Source: Rickettsiaceae bacterium
Lineage (GTDB): Bacteria; Pseudomonadota; Alphaproteobacteria; Rickettsiales; Rickettsiaceae
DNA: 7,702 nucleotides
Direction of reading: 5' to 3'
NCBI GenBank assembly: GCA_022702085.1
Contig: JAKONF010000085.1
Location: forward strand, 1 to 7,702
Shown here one piece after another: positions 6,516 to 7,702 of the stretch. Made by a program: the position numbers and the translations under genes. How positions within the stretch are numbered: position 1 is the first letter of the stretch; each line of letters begins with the position of its first letter. Below the pieces are notes generated by a model. It saw nothing but the letters and a program-made list of their open reading frames with translations, was not told the origin of the DNA and ran no database searches.

Positions 6516-7345
6516 AATTTATCTTACATAATGTACTATTTACTCTAATATTCTTTCTTTTATCAACTAAAGTACTTGCGCAAATTAAAATAGTAGCAAG
6601 CATTTCCCCAATAGCTAGCCTTGCTGCCATGATATTTGGGGACAAAGCCGATATTGAAACTATAGCTCAAAGTAGTGGCTGCCCACATCATTATCATGCT
6701 AAGCCTAGTGATTTAAAAAAAATCAATGAAGCTGATCTGGTCATATATATAGATGAACATTTTGATGGTTTTATCACTAATTTAGCTAAGAATTATCAGG
6801 GCAATATAGTTAAAATTAGTAAAATTGATGGTTTGAATTTAGTTAAGGATGGTGATGATATTAATTGGCATTTTTGGTTAGATTTAAATAATGCTGAGCT
6901 AATATTAAGGGAACTAGCTAAACAACTTACTATTCAATTTCCAGAATATAAATTATTCATTGCCAAGAACCTAGCAGAATCTTTATATAGAATTTCTTCT
7001 CTTCAGCAGTATAAAAATGCTAAACTAACTTACTTATCTGAATTAATTGATCTAACTCAAAGTTTGGTTTATTTTTTTTCAGGTACTAATGTTATGCTAA
7101 TCAAGCCTAGTTATAATCAAAATAGCTTAAAATTTTATGCAGATCTCACAAATATTTTAGAGATGAAGCATGATAGATGCCTGATTATAGATAATGATCA
7201 GAATATAAATTCTTATAATAAATTTAAGGCTAAACTGATTCAAATTGATCCAGAACATTGGCGAACAGAGAACATGTTATCAGATGATTTTATCGTAAAT
7301 TATACCAAGATTATTGATCAGTTAGCTACTTGTGCCAGTTATTAA
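6512..7345 (+). CDS. znuA: ZnuA-like zinc/metal ABC transporter solute-binding protein, atypical metal site
   Basis: Probable periplasmic binding protein of a ZnuABC-type importer that hands zinc (or manganese) to a membrane permease. Residues 1-23 are a Sec signal peptide (LFTLIFFLL core, cleavage after VLA). The mature part starts QIKIVASISPIASLA, the family first strand. CPHHYHAKPSDLKKINEADL (57-76) matches the DPHHY--RPSD--L--ADLV block with the first His ligand (H59/H60), though the leading Asp is Cys. NWHFWLDLNNA (118-128) matches the second ligand site (H120). The third ligand motif (HDAYGYF) is not recognisable; the corresponding area reads LVYFFSGTNVMLIKPSYN. The end, QIDPEHWRTENM then DDFIVNYTKIIDQLATC, fits the LDP--------Y---MR--A--L--C ending. 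At 277 residues it is shorter than the usual near 300-310, and no His-rich loop is present. Its start overlaps the cca stop (ATGA), so translation is probably coupled. znuB and znuC are not in the window. Family membership is clear; metal affinity is uncertain. Confidence 0.87.
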   Translation: MKFILHNVLFTLIFFLLSTKVLAQIKIVASISPIASLAAMIFGDKADIETIAQSSGCPHHYHAKPSDLKKINEADLVIYIDEHFDGFITNLAKNYQGNIVKISKIDGLNLVKDGDDINWHFWLDLNNAELILRELAKQLTIQFPEYKLFIAKNLAESLYRISSLQQYKNAKLTYLSELIDLTQSLVYFFSGTNVMLIKPSYNQNSLKFYADLTNILEMKHDRCLIIDNDQNINSYNKFKAKLIQIDPEHWRTENMLSDDFIVNYTKIIDQLATCASY

Positions 7346-7423
7346 TTAGACAAATATAGTCAAAAATTATACCATTAAATTGGGAATTATATTATCTTTT
7401 TGAAGATATAGTACTCAAAGGAA
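7346..7423. other. Short spacer between znuA and the ankyrin-repeat region
   Basis: About 80 nt of very AT-rich sequence without a coding frame. It holds a weak 6-bp hairpin (TATCTT at 7393-7398 with AAGATA at 7403-7408) without a T tract, TATAGT at 7355-7360 and 7407-7412 that resemble -10 hexamers but lack well-spaced -35 partners, and a Shine-Dalgarno-like AAAGGA at 7417-7422. No terminator or promoter can be asserted. Confidence 0.4.
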
Positions 7424-7702
7424 ATAATAAAAATAAACCAGACATTAGAACAGTTTATTCCACAAGATTACCCTATCAATTCCAATAATCTTTGATCTTA
7501 TTAGCTACAAAAAAGTAAGTTTACTAAAATCATTATATAAAAGGGGTATTCCTTTAATATGTCAGGAGGAGGATGATACAAACGCTTTACATATTGCTTG
7601 CGGAGTTAGCGGAAGTTTAGAGTGTACCAAATTTTTAATAGAAAATAATATACTAACCAATATACATAAAAAATCAACTAGATATGGTGATACTCCATTA
7701 AC
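7424..7702 (+). pseudogene. Ankyrin-repeat protein, 5' part; no usual start codon, apparent frameshift, runs off the window
   Basis: From 7449 the frame is open to the window end and encodes an ankyrin unit: DDTNALHIACGVSGSLECTK, then FLIENN, then RYGDTPL opening the next repeat. This fits the G-T-LH-A---G--E-VK-LLE-GA pattern; such proteins usually bind other proteins and are abundant in host-associated bacteria. There is no ATG, GTG or TTG in this frame between the TAG at 7446-7448 and the window end. Another frame, from about 7424, gives NQTLEQFIPQDYPINSNNL and stops at TGA 7493-7495. Dropping one base at CTTT (7490-7493) would join it to DLISYKKVSLLKSLYKRG, the sequence leading into the repeat. 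AAAGGA at 7417-7422 looks like a ribosome site, but only ATA codons follow at suitable spacing. A decayed gene, a base error, or a recoded gene are all possible; the ankyrin identity is firmer than the 5' model. The end lies outside the window. Confidence 0.6.

Noticed and set aside
7393..7408. Hairpin TATCTT/AAGATA after znuA as a terminator
   Set aside because: The stem is six AT-rich pairs and is not followed by a T run.
7490..7496. Programmed +1 frameshift of the prfB type
   Set aside because: CTT TGA is present, but there is no Shine-Dalgarno-like element just upstream, the base after TGA is T and not C, and the upstream frame lacks a normal start; mutation or base error is more likely. 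Kept only as part of the ankyrin finding.
7564..7620. AGGAGGAGG directly before ATG 7573, resembling a strong start site
   Set aside because: That ATG opens only a 15-codon frame ending at TAG; the purine run is explained by the Glu-Glu-Asp-Asp codons of the ankyrin frame.

Overview
The window is strongly AT-rich and reads as one co-directional (+) run of genes. It starts inside a flagellar gene block: the 3' end of flgI (P-ring), a rod-binding FlgJ-type protein, a FlgN-like chaperone, flgK (HAP1) and flgL (HAP3). Two non-flagellar genes follow, a tRNA nucleotidyltransferase/poly(A) polymerase-family gene and a ZnuA-type metal-binding lipocalin-independent periplasmic protein. The window ends in the beginning of an ankyrin-repeat coding region. 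P-ring and rod genes imply a Gram-negative bacterium. The nucleotidyltransferase has the alphaproteobacterial style (FIGGCVRD, DYDIATTL, RRDFTINA, EDPLRILRFFRF). Strong AT richness, heavily diverged flagellar proteins and a nearby ankyrin-repeat gene together suggest an intracellular or host-associated alphaproteobacterium, possibly a flagellated member of the Rickettsiales. That placement is inference.

Region 1 (1-5246): the flagellar late-assembly genes are tightly packed, with gaps of 5, 3, 19 and 51 nt. They cover the outer-membrane-side bushing (FlgI), completion of the rod (FlgJ-like), a chaperone for the junction proteins (FlgN-like) and the two hook-filament junction proteins (FlgK, FlgL). 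FlgK is much longer than usual (944 aa). It has lost the textbook N-terminal signature and carries an extra flagellin-type beta domain near residues 690-805. FlgL also has an atypical N-terminus.

Region 2 (5247-7345): a 63-nt gap precedes the cca/pcnB-family gene, whose start codon lies in the loop of a long inverted repeat. The gene overlaps znuA by 4 nt (ATGA), so the two are probably translated together. ZnuA keeps its signal peptide and two of the usual histidine ligands, but the usual third-histidine motif (HDA-type) cannot be found.

Region 3 (7346-7702): a short spacer leads to an ankyrin-repeat reading frame that leaves the window. It has no ATG, GTG or TTG start in frame. A plausible 5' section lies in another frame and ends at CTT TGA, where a one-base shift would join the two parts. 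This is most simply a frameshifted, decaying gene, or a base error, at the edge of a host-interaction gene.

No RNA gene, insertion sequence, CRISPR array or convincing rho-independent terminator was seen. I found no clear previously undescribed system. The most unusual items are the remodelled FlgK, the altered ZnuA metal site and the broken ankyrin 5' end.
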